This document shows, piece after piece, positions 1 to 8,111 of a DNA stretch of 51,548 nt. The stretch's first letter is position 1, and every line of letters starts with the position of its first letter. A program made the translations under genes and the position numbers. The notes beneath the pieces are model-generated. The model was given only the letters and a program-made list of their open reading frames with translations, ran no database searches and was not told the DNA's origin. The stretch is from a bacterium. GTDB taxonomy: Bacteria; Hydrothermota; UBA3073; JACQXS01; JAQTXJ01. The DNA is taken from NCBI GenBank assembly GCA_028688815.1, contig JAQTXJ010000005.1, forward strand, positions 1 to 51,548, given 5' to 3'.

Positions 1-1
1 G

Positions 2-61
2 AATCGACATTTTGGAAAAAATATGCCAATTAATTTGAATTTGGTAGGGGAGACTTTATGA
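2..61 (+). CDS. Possible 3' end of an upstream gene (partial)
   Basis: The frame starting at base 2 is open and ends in a TGA that overlaps the ATG of the Nudix gene as ATGA, an arrangement typical of translationally coupled operon genes. Only about 19 residues are visible, ending in NLVGETL, so no family can be named. A second frame (from base 1) also closes early, at 31-33, and could equally be the gene end. The coupling geometry is the only reason to prefer this one. Confidence 0.3.
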   Translation, partial: NRHFGKNMPINLNLVGETL

Positions 62-555
62 ACATTGCAGATGCTATAGCGCTTCTTGATAAACAGGTTT
101 CGAATCCATCAAAAGGCTTACCTTATGAGCTATTTCTTTTTGTTAGTCGAATTACTCCAATGGTGAACGTCGACCTTTTAATAAAAGATGAAAATGGGCG
201 TACCCTCTTATCGTGGAGAGATGACGAATATTGTGGGAAAGGATGGCATGTGCCGGGAGGAATTGTTAGATTTAAGGAAACATTTGAAACAAGAGTTAAA
301 AAAGTAGCTGAAACCGAGATAGGAGTTGAAAATATCCATTTTGAAATAATTCCAATGGCATTAAATCAAGCGATCCTTCCCGAACGTAATACAAGAGGAC
401 ATTTTATTTCTATTTTATATAAATGCTTCCTACCGGGAACGTTTATTCCTGAAAATAAGGGACTTACTAATAAGGATGCAGGCTATCTTATGTGGCATAA
501 TGGTTGTCCTGATAATTTATTGAAATTTCACGAAATGTATAGAAAGTATATATAA
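58..555 (+). CDS. Nudix hydrolase, GDP-mannose mannosyl hydrolase-like
   Basis: This 165-residue protein has a Nudix fold with the signature GGIVRFKETFETRVKKVAET near residues 67-86, followed by EIG. The box deviates from the canonical G-x5-E-x7-REUxEExGU: the R-E-U positions read K-V-A and the first Glu of EE is Thr. The same kind of deviation is characteristic of GDP-mannose mannosyl hydrolases (Gmm), and the stretch TPMVNVDLLI also resembles the N-terminus of E. coli Gmm. Gmm-type enzymes cleave GDP-mannose or GDP-glucose by substitution at the sugar C1. The start has a purine-rich Shine-Dalgarno (GGTAGGGGAG). Its place at the head of a glycosyltransferase/radical SAM cluster fits a role in controlling GDP-sugar pools. 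The substrate is inferred. Confidence 0.8.
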   Translation: MNIADAIALLDKQVSNPSKGLPYELFLFVSRITPMVNVDLLIKDENGRTLLSWRDDEYCGKGWHVPGGIVRFKETFETRVKKVAETEIGVENIHFEIIPMALNQAILPERNTRGHFISILYKCFLPGTFIPENKGLTNKDAGYLMWHNGCPDNLLKFHEMYRKYI

Positions 556-580
556 ACAAAATACAATGTAGGAGATCCTA

Positions 581-1600
581 TTGATAGCAAAAAATATTAG
601 CGGACAAGCACCGGGAGGAAAAAGAATAAAACTCAAAGAAGTACTTCCTCTGGATACTCCTTTTGTGGTGCAGATATTTCCCGTATATGCTTGCAATTTT
701 AAGTGTAGTTATTGCATTTTTTCAATAGGTAAGGCAAAGCGAGGTTTTATTTCAGATAAGATTAATATGGATTTTGATTTATATAAAAAATGCATAGATG
801 ATATTGCCTTGTTCCCAAATAAATTGAAAGTATTGCGTTTTGTGGGAATAGGAGAACCACTTTTACACAAAAAAATAGTAGATATGGTTGAGTATGCAGT
901 TTCAAAAGATATCACAAATAGAGTGGAAATGTTAACAAATGCGTTGCTGTTAACTCCCAAATTATCGAATTCTCTTATTTCGGCCGGACTCTCAAGATTA
1001 GTTGTGTCTTTACAAGGAACAACAAAAGAAAAATATCAAAAAATATGTGGGGTAAATGTAGATTTTGAGAACCTTATTGAGAACTTAAAATATTTTTTTA
1101 ATAATAAAGGCAATACGCAAGTATATATAAAAATTATAGATTGTGCACTGGATAGTAAAGACGATGAACAAAAATTTTACGAGATATTCGGAGATATTTG
1201 CGATACTATTGCAATTGAGCATGCTGTCCCTATTCATTCCGGCGTTAACTATGAAATTTTGTTAAAAAATAAAGATGCTATGCTTACTCAATTCGGACTA
1301 CCCGTATCGGAAGTTAAAATTTGCCCACAGCCTTTTTTTACATTGCAAATTAATCCGGATGGAAAAGTAGTCCCATGCTATTCTTTTGAATATCCTAACA
1401 TTATAGGCGATTGCAATAATCAATCAATATACGAGATATGGAATGGTAAGCCGTTTCAAAATTTTAGACGCAGGATGCTTGATGGAGCTAAAAGTGTGTG
1501 CGAGGTATGTGCTAATTGCAACATAATTAAGTATAGGCTGTTTCCGGAAGATGTTTTGAATAATGATGTGGAACGACTTAAAAAGCTTTATGAAATTTGA
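581..1600 (+). CDS. Radical SAM/SPASM protein
   Basis: This 339-residue radical SAM enzyme has the cluster-binding motif CNFKCSYC (CxxxCxxC) near residues 38-45 and a GIGEPLL segment matching the GGE-type motif. The C-terminal half carries a SPASM-like cysteine set (CPQPFFTLQINPDGKVVPCY, then CEVCANC), expected to hold one or two auxiliary Fe-S clusters. The start is TTG at 581 behind a good GGAG ribosome-binding site; no ATG fits. SPASM radical SAM enzymes modify peptides, proteins or sugars. No precursor-peptide gene is visible here, and glycosyltransferases and nucleotide-sugar enzymes surround it, so a role in building or decorating a surface glycan is the better guess. The reaction is unknown. 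Confidence 0.85.
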   Translation: MIAKNISGQAPGGKRIKLKEVLPLDTPFVVQIFPVYACNFKCSYCIFSIGKAKRGFISDKINMDFDLYKKCIDDIALFPNKLKVLRFVGIGEPLLHKKIVDMVEYAVSKDITNRVEMLTNALLLTPKLSNSLISAGLSRLVVSLQGTTKEKYQKICGVNVDFENLIENLKYFFNNKGNTQVYIKIIDCALDSKDDEQKFYEIFGDICDTIAIEHAVPIHSGVNYEILLKNKDAMLTQFGLPVSEVKICPQPFFTLQINPDGKVVPCYSFEYPNIIGDCNNQSIYEIWNGKPFQNFRRRMLDGAKSVCEVCANCNIIKYRLFPEDVLNNDVERLKKLYEI

Positions 1601-2375
1601 AAATAGACATAAAATGGGAGGAACTATTTATAAAACAAACAATCAAAAAATTATAAAATTAGGAAATGACAGATTTAAAATAATAAATTTGACAGAACCC
1701 TTAAGAGAAAACGTTGAGGTTTTTCCCGGAGACCCAAAACCTAAAAAAAAGGTATTTTGTTCGTTTGAAAAAGAAAGTTGTCGGCATAATATATACTCAT
1801 TAGGTGATCATAATTTTCATCCACATGGAGACGCTCCCAATCATCAAAATCTTCAATACAAAGATAGAGGTTTTGAATTTTGGAGTCTTGACTTTGTGTT
1901 CAATAAAGCATGCCTGATTGATTTGTCAGAATCAAAGGATTCCGGTAATTTTGATGGGATAAGATATTTGAAGAAAATAAATGGAAAACAGATCTTTCCC
2001 TATATAGATAAAATAGGAAAAAATAGCGCTTTGATATTAAGAACAGGCTATGATAAATGGTTAGAATCAAACAGAAAACATGTCCCTAAGAATATACCGT
2101 ATATTGATAAAAGTGCAATTGATATAATTTCAAAATTTAAGGGACTTAAAGTAATTGGAACGGATAGTTTGACAATTGACAAAATAGGAGAAAATTACGC
2201 ACACAGAAAGTTTAAAGACAAAATGATAGTAGAATGCCTTGTTAATCTTTATAGTATTCCCAAAAAACACAGATATAGTTTTTATTTGCAAACAAGTCCA
2301 ATCGCAATAGTAGGAGCTACAGGTGGTCCTGTTTTGGCATATGCTTATATACAAGTGCACAAAAGACTTTCTTGA
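1590..2375 (+). CDS. Cyclase-family (kynurenine formamidase-like) metal hydrolase
   Basis: The protein belongs to the cyclase/KynB family. It has an early FPGDP segment and the metal-binding signature HPHGDAPNH, equivalent to the family's HxxTHxDxPxH. The family includes bacterial kynurenine formamidases and polyketide or sugar cyclases, so the name does not fix the substrate. The ORF track begins at 1563, overlapping the radical SAM gene by 38 bp. I prefer the internal ATG at 1590 (or 1614) because the first residues look non-family, but no start has a strong Shine-Dalgarno. The C-terminus contains the family-typical SPIAIVGATGGPV segment. It sits tightly between a radical SAM gene and a glycosyltransferase, which suggests a shared pathway. 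Confidence 0.75.
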   Translation: MKFENRHKMGGTIYKTNNQKIIKLGNDRFKIINLTEPLRENVEVFPGDPKPKKKVFCSFEKESCRHNIYSLGDHNFHPHGDAPNHQNLQYKDRGFEFWSLDFVFNKACLIDLSESKDSGNFDGIRYLKKINGKQIFPYIDKIGKNSALILRTGYDKWLESNRKHVPKNIPYIDKSAIDIISKFKGLKVIGTDSLTIDKIGENYAHRKFKDKMIVECLVNLYSIPKKHRYSFYLQTSPIAIVGATGGPVLAYAYIQVHKRLS

Positions 2376-2390
2376 TTAAATGAAACAAAA

Positions 2391-3497
2391 ATGAAAAAAG
2401 TATCGAATGCTCATAAAGTTTTTGCAGACAGGATAAGCGTTATTGTTCCTATATATAATGCTGAGAAATTTCTGAATAAATCTATAGAGAGTGTTATAAA
2501 TCAGAGCTATAAAAACATTGAAATCTTACTTATTAATGACGGTTCTACTGATAGTAGCGAAATAATATGCAATAAGTTTGCTCTTGCAGATAATAGAATC
2601 AAAGTAATCTCGCAAAAAAATAGTGGACCGGCTGCTGCCAGAAATGCTGGGATTCGCTATGCAACAGGCACCCTTGTATTTTTTCTTGATGCAGATGATT
2701 TTATTGAAGAAATTGCCTTGGAAACATTAGTCGAAAAGTATAATCAATACCAACCCGACTTAGTTATGGGAAATTTTAGTAAACTTGAAAATTGTGGTGA
2801 AATTATAAGACAAAACGTTTCATTCTCTTCTGACAATGAACCATTCGAGTGTCAGATTAAAGAATTATCAAAAACAGACATTGTAGCTTATGTAAGGCAT
2901 TTTCTTAAGCATCCGAGTAATCATTTGATTAGTTACTGTTGGGGGAGATTATATAAATTATCAATTATTAAAAATAACGGTATTTTTGCTAATGAAGATA
3001 TGCGTCTTTTTGAAGATTTCGTTTTTAATTTAGACTATTTTAGACATACCAATAAAATCGTATTTGTTAATGAGTCTTTATATACCTACACTATGCATAA
3101 TAATTATATATCTGCTAGTATGACTATTGTCAACGGGGATAGTTTATTGCATGATATGAATGTATTTGAAAATAAGGCAAGTGAATTTCTTCAGCAAACA
3201 AATATCAATGCATTTGATATAAAAAAAGATATTGGGCATGCTCTTATTCATTATGTTATTATTTTTTTTGTTCGTTCTTGTTGGCAAATTAATAGATATA
3301 ATAAAAAAAGGATTTATGACGAGATTGATAAAATTATTAATGCCCCAGTTTTTAAAGATAGTTTGCAGTATTATTCACCGTCAAAGGGTAACAGTAGAAT
3401 TTTGCCTTTATTGGCGAAACTTAAATTAGTTGACTTAATAATACTTGTTTGTAAACATAAGGCTTATAAAAGATATGGAAGGTTGGGGGACGGTTAA
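2391..3497 (+). CDS. Glycosyltransferase family 2
   Basis: This 368-residue GT-A fold enzyme opens with the classic GT2 N-terminus (VIVPIYNAEKFLNKSIESVI, then LLINDGSTD). The metal-binding DxD is in FFLDADDF near residue 100. No transmembrane helices are evident, so it is likely a cytoplasmic, membrane-associated transferase that adds a sugar to a growing lipid-linked oligosaccharide. It begins 15 bp after the cyclase gene and ends 2 bp before the next gene, so all are probably co-transcribed. Donor and acceptor cannot be read from sequence. Confidence 0.88.
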   Translation: MKKVSNAHKVFADRISVIVPIYNAEKFLNKSIESVINQSYKNIEILLINDGSTDSSEIICNKFALADNRIKVISQKNSGPAAARNAGIRYATGTLVFFLDADDFIEEIALETLVEKYNQYQPDLVMGNFSKLENCGEIIRQNVSFSSDNEPFECQIKELSKTDIVAYVRHFLKHPSNHLISYCWGRLYKLSIIKNNGIFANEDMRLFEDFVFNLDYFRHTNKIVFVNESLYTYTMHNNYISASMTIVNGDSLLHDMNVFENKASEFLQQTNINAFDIKKDIGHALIHYVIIFFVRSCWQINRYNKKRIYDEIDKIINAPVFKDSLQYYSPSKGNSRILPLLAKLKLVDLIILVCKHKAYKRYGRLGDG

Positions 3498-3499
3498 AT

Positions 3500-4753
3500 A
3501 TGTCGAAGAAAGATATTATAAAAGAAATCAAAAACAAACAAATGCCGGTTGTAATATATGGAGCCGGTATTGTAGGTGAAACTTTATTAGCTCTCTGTAG
3601 AAATGAGGGAATTACGGTTGAGTGTTTTTGTGATAGTAGTAAAAAAGTAGCTCAATCAAACTTTTGTGGTCTGGAAGTAATCTATTCTCCTGATTTGAAA
3701 ACAAAATATAGAGATGTAATATTTTTAATATCCGTTGCTGCCATAAAAGATGTGGTTGAACGCCTTCATGATCTAGAATATTCAAATTGGTATGCCGGCG
3801 GTTTATTATTAAATGATTTAGATTTTTCTCAAACTCGGTTCGATGCTCCGTTTAATTATGCTAAATATGCAATAGAAACCTGTATTTTATGCCATAAGGC
3901 TTATTTGAATCCGGATAAGCTCTCTATAAGAAGTATTGATATTATTATTACAGAACGTTGCTCTTTAAGGTGTAGGGATTGTTCCAATCTTATGCAGTAT
4001 TACGAAAAACCCGGGAACTGTGACACTGATATGTTGCTAAAGTCTATAGATGCTTTTTGTACGGTCATTGATGAGGTGATTGAATTTCGGATTATTGGCG
4101 GGGAAGCATTTATGAACAAAGAGTGGCATATAATAACCAAGAGATTATTAGACGAACCTAAAGCAAAGAGAGTTGTGGTATATACAAATGGAACCATCGT
4201 ACCAAAAGCCGAATATATCTCTGTTTTAAAGAAAGATAAAGCGCTTGTTAATATTACGGATTACGGTATTTTATCAAGAAAGTTAGTTGAGTTAAAACAA
4301 ATATTGGATAGGAATAATGTTGCTTACTACGTTGTAATGGCATCGGAATGGCTTGATTGTTCAGCAATAATGCTACATAACCGTAACATTGAACAGAAGA
4401 GGAAAATATATAAAAATTGTTGTGCTAAAAATATGCTCACTTTATCGGATGGAAAATTGTATAGATGCCCTTATGCAGCCAACGCTGCCAGGTTATTGGC
4501 AGTCCCGGATAACAAAGATGATTATATTGACTTATTTCAAAAGCCGCTTGATGATGAAACAAATGTTAGCGAAATGAAAGAAAAGGTTAAGGACTACCTT
4601 TTACATAAAGACTATTTAGAAACATGTGACTATTGTAATGGTAGACCATTATCAGGTTCTGAAGTGCAATCTGCTGTGCAGACAGATAAACCGGTAGAGT
4701 ATTACAAATATATTAAAGATAAAAATGTGAATAACGATACTTGTTTGAAATAG
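3500..4753 (+). CDS. Rossmann-like domain fused to a radical SAM domain
   Basis: Two domains are visible in 417 residues. Residues 1-110 form a nucleotide-binding-like unit (PVVIYGAGIVGETLL, a glycine-rich GxGxxG loop, then CFCDSS), resembling the N-terminal domains of nucleotide-sugar-modifying proteins. From about residue 145 a radical SAM domain follows, with ITERCSLRCRDC (CxxxCxxC) and IIGGEAF as the GGE motif. Further cysteines near the C-terminus (KNCCAKN, LYRCPYA, TCDYC) could bind an auxiliary cluster, in the manner of a SPASM or Twitch domain. The gene starts 2 bp after the glycosyltransferase. The fusion suggests that the radical chemistry acts on, or is tied to, a nucleotide or nucleotide-sugar. 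That is inference; no characterised enzyme is recognised. Confidence 0.8.
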   Translation: MSKKDIIKEIKNKQMPVVIYGAGIVGETLLALCRNEGITVECFCDSSKKVAQSNFCGLEVIYSPDLKTKYRDVIFLISVAAIKDVVERLHDLEYSNWYAGGLLLNDLDFSQTRFDAPFNYAKYAIETCILCHKAYLNPDKLSIRSIDIIITERCSLRCRDCSNLMQYYEKPGNCDTDMLLKSIDAFCTVIDEVIEFRIIGGEAFMNKEWHIITKRLLDEPKAKRVVVYTNGTIVPKAEYISVLKKDKALVNITDYGILSRKLVELKQILDRNNVAYYVVMASEWLDCSAIMLHNRNIEQKRKIYKNCCAKNMLTLSDGKLYRCPYAANAARLLAVPDNKDDYIDLFQKPLDDETNVSEMKEKVKDYLLHKDYLETCDYCNGRPLSGSEVQSAVQTDKPVEYYKYIKDKNVNNDTCLK

Positions 4754-4765
4754 TTGTTTTTTATC

Positions 4766-5731
4766 ATGAAAAAATTAAAAATTGCTGTATTAGGTTCCAA
4801 TTCTCACATTGCAAAGGGGTTGATTAACAATTTTCTCCAGAGTGGAGGGTTTGGCTTGCATCTCTATACGAGGTCACCGGACAAAGTTTTCAGTTTTCTT
4901 ACTGCCATAGGAAAATCTACTAAAAAGAACTGTGTTATTCATAAGGGTTATAGGGATTTTTTAAAATTTTCTTATGATGTCGTAATCAATTGTGTCGGAG
5001 TAGGAACTATGAACAGGCCGGGGGACAATTATAGTAATTATTTTTTGGTAACGGAAAAATATGATAATCTGAGTATTAAATATCTGCTTAAAAACCCTGA
5101 TGCCCTTTATATCAGTTTCAGTAGTGGGACTGTTTATGGTAGAGAATTTTCAGCACCTGCAGAAGAAAATACTATAAACAGTATTCGGGTAAACCATATT
5201 ACACCTGAGGATTATTATACCATTGCCAGACTCAATGCTGAAACCAAGCATAGAGCATTTAATGGATTGAAAATCATTGACCTCAGGATTTTCGCCTATT
5301 TTAGCAGATTTATAAACTTGACGGATAGCTATTTTATCATCGAAGTAATGAATTGTATTTTAAATGAGAAAATGTTGATAACGGATAATACAAATATTAT
5401 TCGAGATTATATTCATCCTAAAGACCTTTTCTCAATAATAATGAAATGTGTTGGCGCGGGTAAGATTAATGCAGCGTTTGACGTGAGAAGCGCCAAACCT
5501 GCAGGTAAGAGAGAAATTCTTGATTATTTCTCCTCGGAATATGGTTTAAAATATAGGATAAATAAGTTGTTAAAATATGCCAGCCCGACAGGCTCGAAAA
5601 ACATTTACTGTTCGAACTATAATAATATGGCTTGCATAAGCTATAAGCCAATATTCGGTTCTATGGATACAATTAGAGAAGAATCAAAATATATTATAAA
5701 CCGACAATTTGCTGACAAAAATATGCGCTGA
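4766..5731 (+). CDS. NAD-dependent epimerase/dehydratase (extended SDR)
   Basis: The Rossmann fold starts with IAVLGSNSHIAKGL, an atypical version of the GxxGxxG loop. The catalytic Ser/Thr segment is SSGTVYG. The usual YxxxK is replaced by YTIAR, so the catalytic Lys appears to be Arg; this would weaken or alter catalysis unless another Lys substitutes. The ORF track starts at a TTG (4754), but ATG 4766 gives a normal SDR N-terminus (MKKLKIAVLG). Extended SDRs in such loci make or modify nucleotide sugars. It overlaps the end of the radical SAM fusion gene closely and lies in the same presumed operon. Confidence 0.75.
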   Translation: MKKLKIAVLGSNSHIAKGLINNFLQSGGFGLHLYTRSPDKVFSFLTAIGKSTKKNCVIHKGYRDFLKFSYDVVINCVGVGTMNRPGDNYSNYFLVTEKYDNLSIKYLLKNPDALYISFSSGTVYGREFSAPAEENTINSIRVNHITPEDYYTIARLNAETKHRAFNGLKIIDLRIFAYFSRFINLTDSYFIIEVMNCILNEKMLITDNTNIIRDYIHPKDLFSIIMKCVGAGKINAAFDVRSAKPAGKREILDYFSSEYGLKYRINKLLKYASPTGSKNIYCSNYNNMACISYKPIFGSMDTIREESKYIINRQFADKNMR

Positions 5732-5898
5732 AATATATTCTATAACTTTGAAGCATTCTTAGTAAGTGTAGTTTTCCGATTTTGAGGCAATAACTGCGGA
5801 ACTTTTAAGAAAAAAACTTGTAATGAAAATGAATTATGGGGAAATTGTATTTTATAAAAGTTTTTACATTAAGAAATGAAGGGTAAAAAGAAGGTATA

Positions 5899-6921
5899 AT
5901 GCCACGCTTTTCTTATTATGTTGAAATATCAAAAAAAATACGTCCATTGAAAGTAACGCCTAAGATTTGGAATTACATAAAGTATCGTTTTCTAAAGCGA
6001 AAAACTTTGATGTCCGTGCGGCGGTATACACCCCAGATTGCCTCATTGTTTCTCACTATGCGATGTAACCTAAATTGCGGGTACTGCAATTCGGCAAAAA
6101 TCTTCCGGGAAGGAAAAGTGAACTGGCGTGAAAGTGAAGCAACTCTCGGAAAAGTCAAACGTATTTTTGCAAACCCATTATTCGCGAACTGCATATTTGT
6201 TGATCTGTCTGGAGGAGAACCTCTTTTGGTACAAGATCTGGACCATATTGTTGCTTATCTGGCAAAACGTGGACATACTACGAATGTTATCACTAATGGG
6301 TTACTATTATATGAACGCATTGTGGAGTTGAAACGTGCCGGAGTTTCACGAATTAGTATCCCTCTATATGATGAAAACCTGTCGACTATGAAAAATGAAC
6401 TTGAAAAAATTAATAAAGTTTTTCCCGTGCATACAAGTATTGTGCTATTACGAAGCGCAATAGAAAAAAATTCTGATGAAATTCTTGATACGGCACGTTT
6501 TGTCTATAAATCCGGATGTCTTAGCCTGCGTTTCTTTATGTATAGACCGCTAGGTGTAGATCCGGATACTAAAGAAATAATCACTGATACATATCCTGCC
6601 TATATAGAATTCCGTCGCAGGATGGAAGATGCTTTGCCAGGATTTTGTTTATGGCCGGCGGCGATCAAGACAAGAACAGTTGAAAAACTTTGCCCGCAGT
6701 TGTGGCAACGTATTAGTTGCGATATGTTGGGGAATATGCTAATCTGTTGTGGCACCGATAAGATGCTACAGGGGAAGAATAGTAACCTTTTTCATAGTGA
6801 ACCGGATATTCTTTTTAATCATTCTGCCTTGTTAGATATGCGTAAACAACTTCTATCACCGGGATGTGAAATACCGGATGTCTGTAAAACTTGTAATTTA
6901 TTAGGAGATCCGGGATGGTAG
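5899..6921 (+). CDS. Radical SAM/SPASM-like protein, tandem paralogue A
   Basis: This 340-residue protein carries the radical SAM motif CNLNCGYC (Cys56, Cys60, Cys63) and LSGGEPLL. Near residue 265 a conserved block CPQLWQRISCDMLGNMLICC begins, followed by CKTC close to the C-terminus, which together look like an auxiliary Fe-S binding domain. The start has an AAGAAGG ribosome-binding site. A 168-bp gap separates it from the epimerase gene, longer than other gaps in the cluster, so it may begin a new transcription unit. It is strikingly similar over its whole length to the next gene. Function unknown; the context points to polysaccharide biosynthesis. Confidence 0.83.
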   Translation: MPRFSYYVEISKKIRPLKVTPKIWNYIKYRFLKRKTLMSVRRYTPQIASLFLTMRCNLNCGYCNSAKIFREGKVNWRESEATLGKVKRIFANPLFANCIFVDLSGGEPLLVQDLDHIVAYLAKRGHTTNVITNGLLLYERIVELKRAGVSRISIPLYDENLSTMKNELEKINKVFPVHTSIVLLRSAIEKNSDEILDTARFVYKSGCLSLRFFMYRPLGVDPDTKEIITDTYPAYIEFRRRMEDALPGFCLWPAAIKTRTVEKLCPQLWQRISCDMLGNMLICCGTDKMLQGKNSNLFHSEPDILFNHSALLDMRKQLLSPGCEIPDVCKTCNLLGDPGW

Positions 6922-6938
6922 CCGGATTATAAAATAAT

Positions 6939-7994
6939 ATGGCGGGAGAACTTAAAAAAAGTAAAACTTGGATGTCGAACTTTTCATTATATATTGAGAT
7001 GTCAAAAAAAATACACTCCTTACAAACGGCACCTAAAGTTTGGAATTATATAAAATATCGTTGTCTAAAAAGGAATACGGTGATGTCTGTACGACGATAT
7101 ACGCCACAAATTGGTGCACTCTTGCTAACTTCGCGATGTAATCTCAATTGTGGATATTGTGGAGCGGCAAAAATCCTCAGGGAAACTAATGGTAAATTGT
7201 TAAATAACGATGCCAATCTTGAGAAGGTCCAACGTATTTTCACTAATCCATTATTTGCAAATTGCTTGTTGGTTGAATTGCAAGGGGGAGAACCATTATT
7301 GGTTGAAGACTTGGACCGTATTGTTGCGTATCTTGCAAGACGGGGACATATTACCAACATAATTACGAATGGGGTACTTCTTGCTGACCGTATTTTTGAT
7401 TTGAAAAATGCTGGAGTTTCACGGATAGAAGTTTCCCTCTATAATGAAAATCAAGCAGTTATGGAACGGGACCTTGTGAAAATTAACCAAACCTTTCCCG
7501 TTAATACAAGCATTATGTTGTTAAAAAGTACAGTAGAAAAAATGCCTGACAAGCTTATGGAAACTGTACATTTTGTTCATGATGCCGGATGTCGTGGTTT
7601 GAATTTCTTGATGTATCGCCCACTAGGTTTAAATCCAAAACGGGAAGAGATAATTAAGAATACCGATCCTGCCTACTTGGAATTCCACCGTAGAGTGGAA
7701 GAGGTTTTACCCGGATTTTGTTCATGGCATTCAACAGTCAATTCCGGAACAGTAAAAAAACTTTGTCCACAATTATGGCAGCGTATAATGTGTGATATGT
7801 TAGGAAACATAATAATTTGTTGTGGTATAGGGGAAGTATTAAAAGGACCAAATAGTAATTTATTTAAAACTGAACCGGATATCGTACTTAATCATCCAAT
7901 GCTTGTAAATATGAGAAAACAACTTATGAATACAAAATGTAATCCCCCGGATATTTGTAAAATCTGCAATCTATTGGGAGATTCCGGTTGGTAA
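6939..7994 (+). CDS. Radical SAM/SPASM-like protein, tandem paralogue B
   Basis: This 351-residue paralogue of the preceding gene lies 17 bp downstream. The shared core includes RRYTPQI, CNLNCGYC, QGGEPLL (SGGEPLL in A), the CPQLWQRIMCDMLGN block and the C-terminal CKICNLLGDSGW. The N-terminus is about 11 residues longer than paralogue A; the internal Met12 (at 6972) aligns with Met1 of A and may be the real start. The two copies have diverged by many scattered substitutions, so the duplication is old and both copies appear to have been kept under selection. This suggests related but non-identical substrates, or a heterodimer. Confidence 0.82.
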   Translation: MAGELKKSKTWMSNFSLYIEMSKKIHSLQTAPKVWNYIKYRCLKRNTVMSVRRYTPQIGALLLTSRCNLNCGYCGAAKILRETNGKLLNNDANLEKVQRIFTNPLFANCLLVELQGGEPLLVEDLDRIVAYLARRGHITNIITNGVLLADRIFDLKNAGVSRIEVSLYNENQAVMERDLVKINQTFPVNTSIMLLKSTVEKMPDKLMETVHFVHDAGCRGLNFLMYRPLGLNPKREEIIKNTDPAYLEFHRRVEEVLPGFCSWHSTVNSGTVKKLCPQLWQRIMCDMLGNIIICCGIGEVLKGPNSNLFKTEPDIVLNHPMLVNMRKQLMNTKCNPPDICKICNLLGDSGW

Positions 7995-8053
7995 GAGAAC
8001 TATACTAAGGCTTTTTGTGGAAACTATCATATAATAACTATGTAAGCTTTATA

Positions 8054-8082
8054 TTGACAAAATAGAAGATAACCTGTAAATG
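8054..8082 (+). promoter_or_regulatory. Possible promoter of the membrane glycosyltransferase gene
   Basis: TTGACA, 17 bp, TAAATG. The -35 is perfect but the -10 matches consensus at only three positions. It lies in the 117-bp gap before the glycosyltransferase ATG at 8112. Confidence 0.3.
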
Positions 8083-8111
8083 TAAATTTGGTTGTTCTAT
8101 TTATAAGACAT

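Noticed and set aside
5770-5877. A 36-codon open stretch in the gap before the paired radical SAM genes, ending SFYIKK
   Set aside because: Protein-like but without a start signal and too short to assign; it could be a relic, but there is nothing to test it against here.
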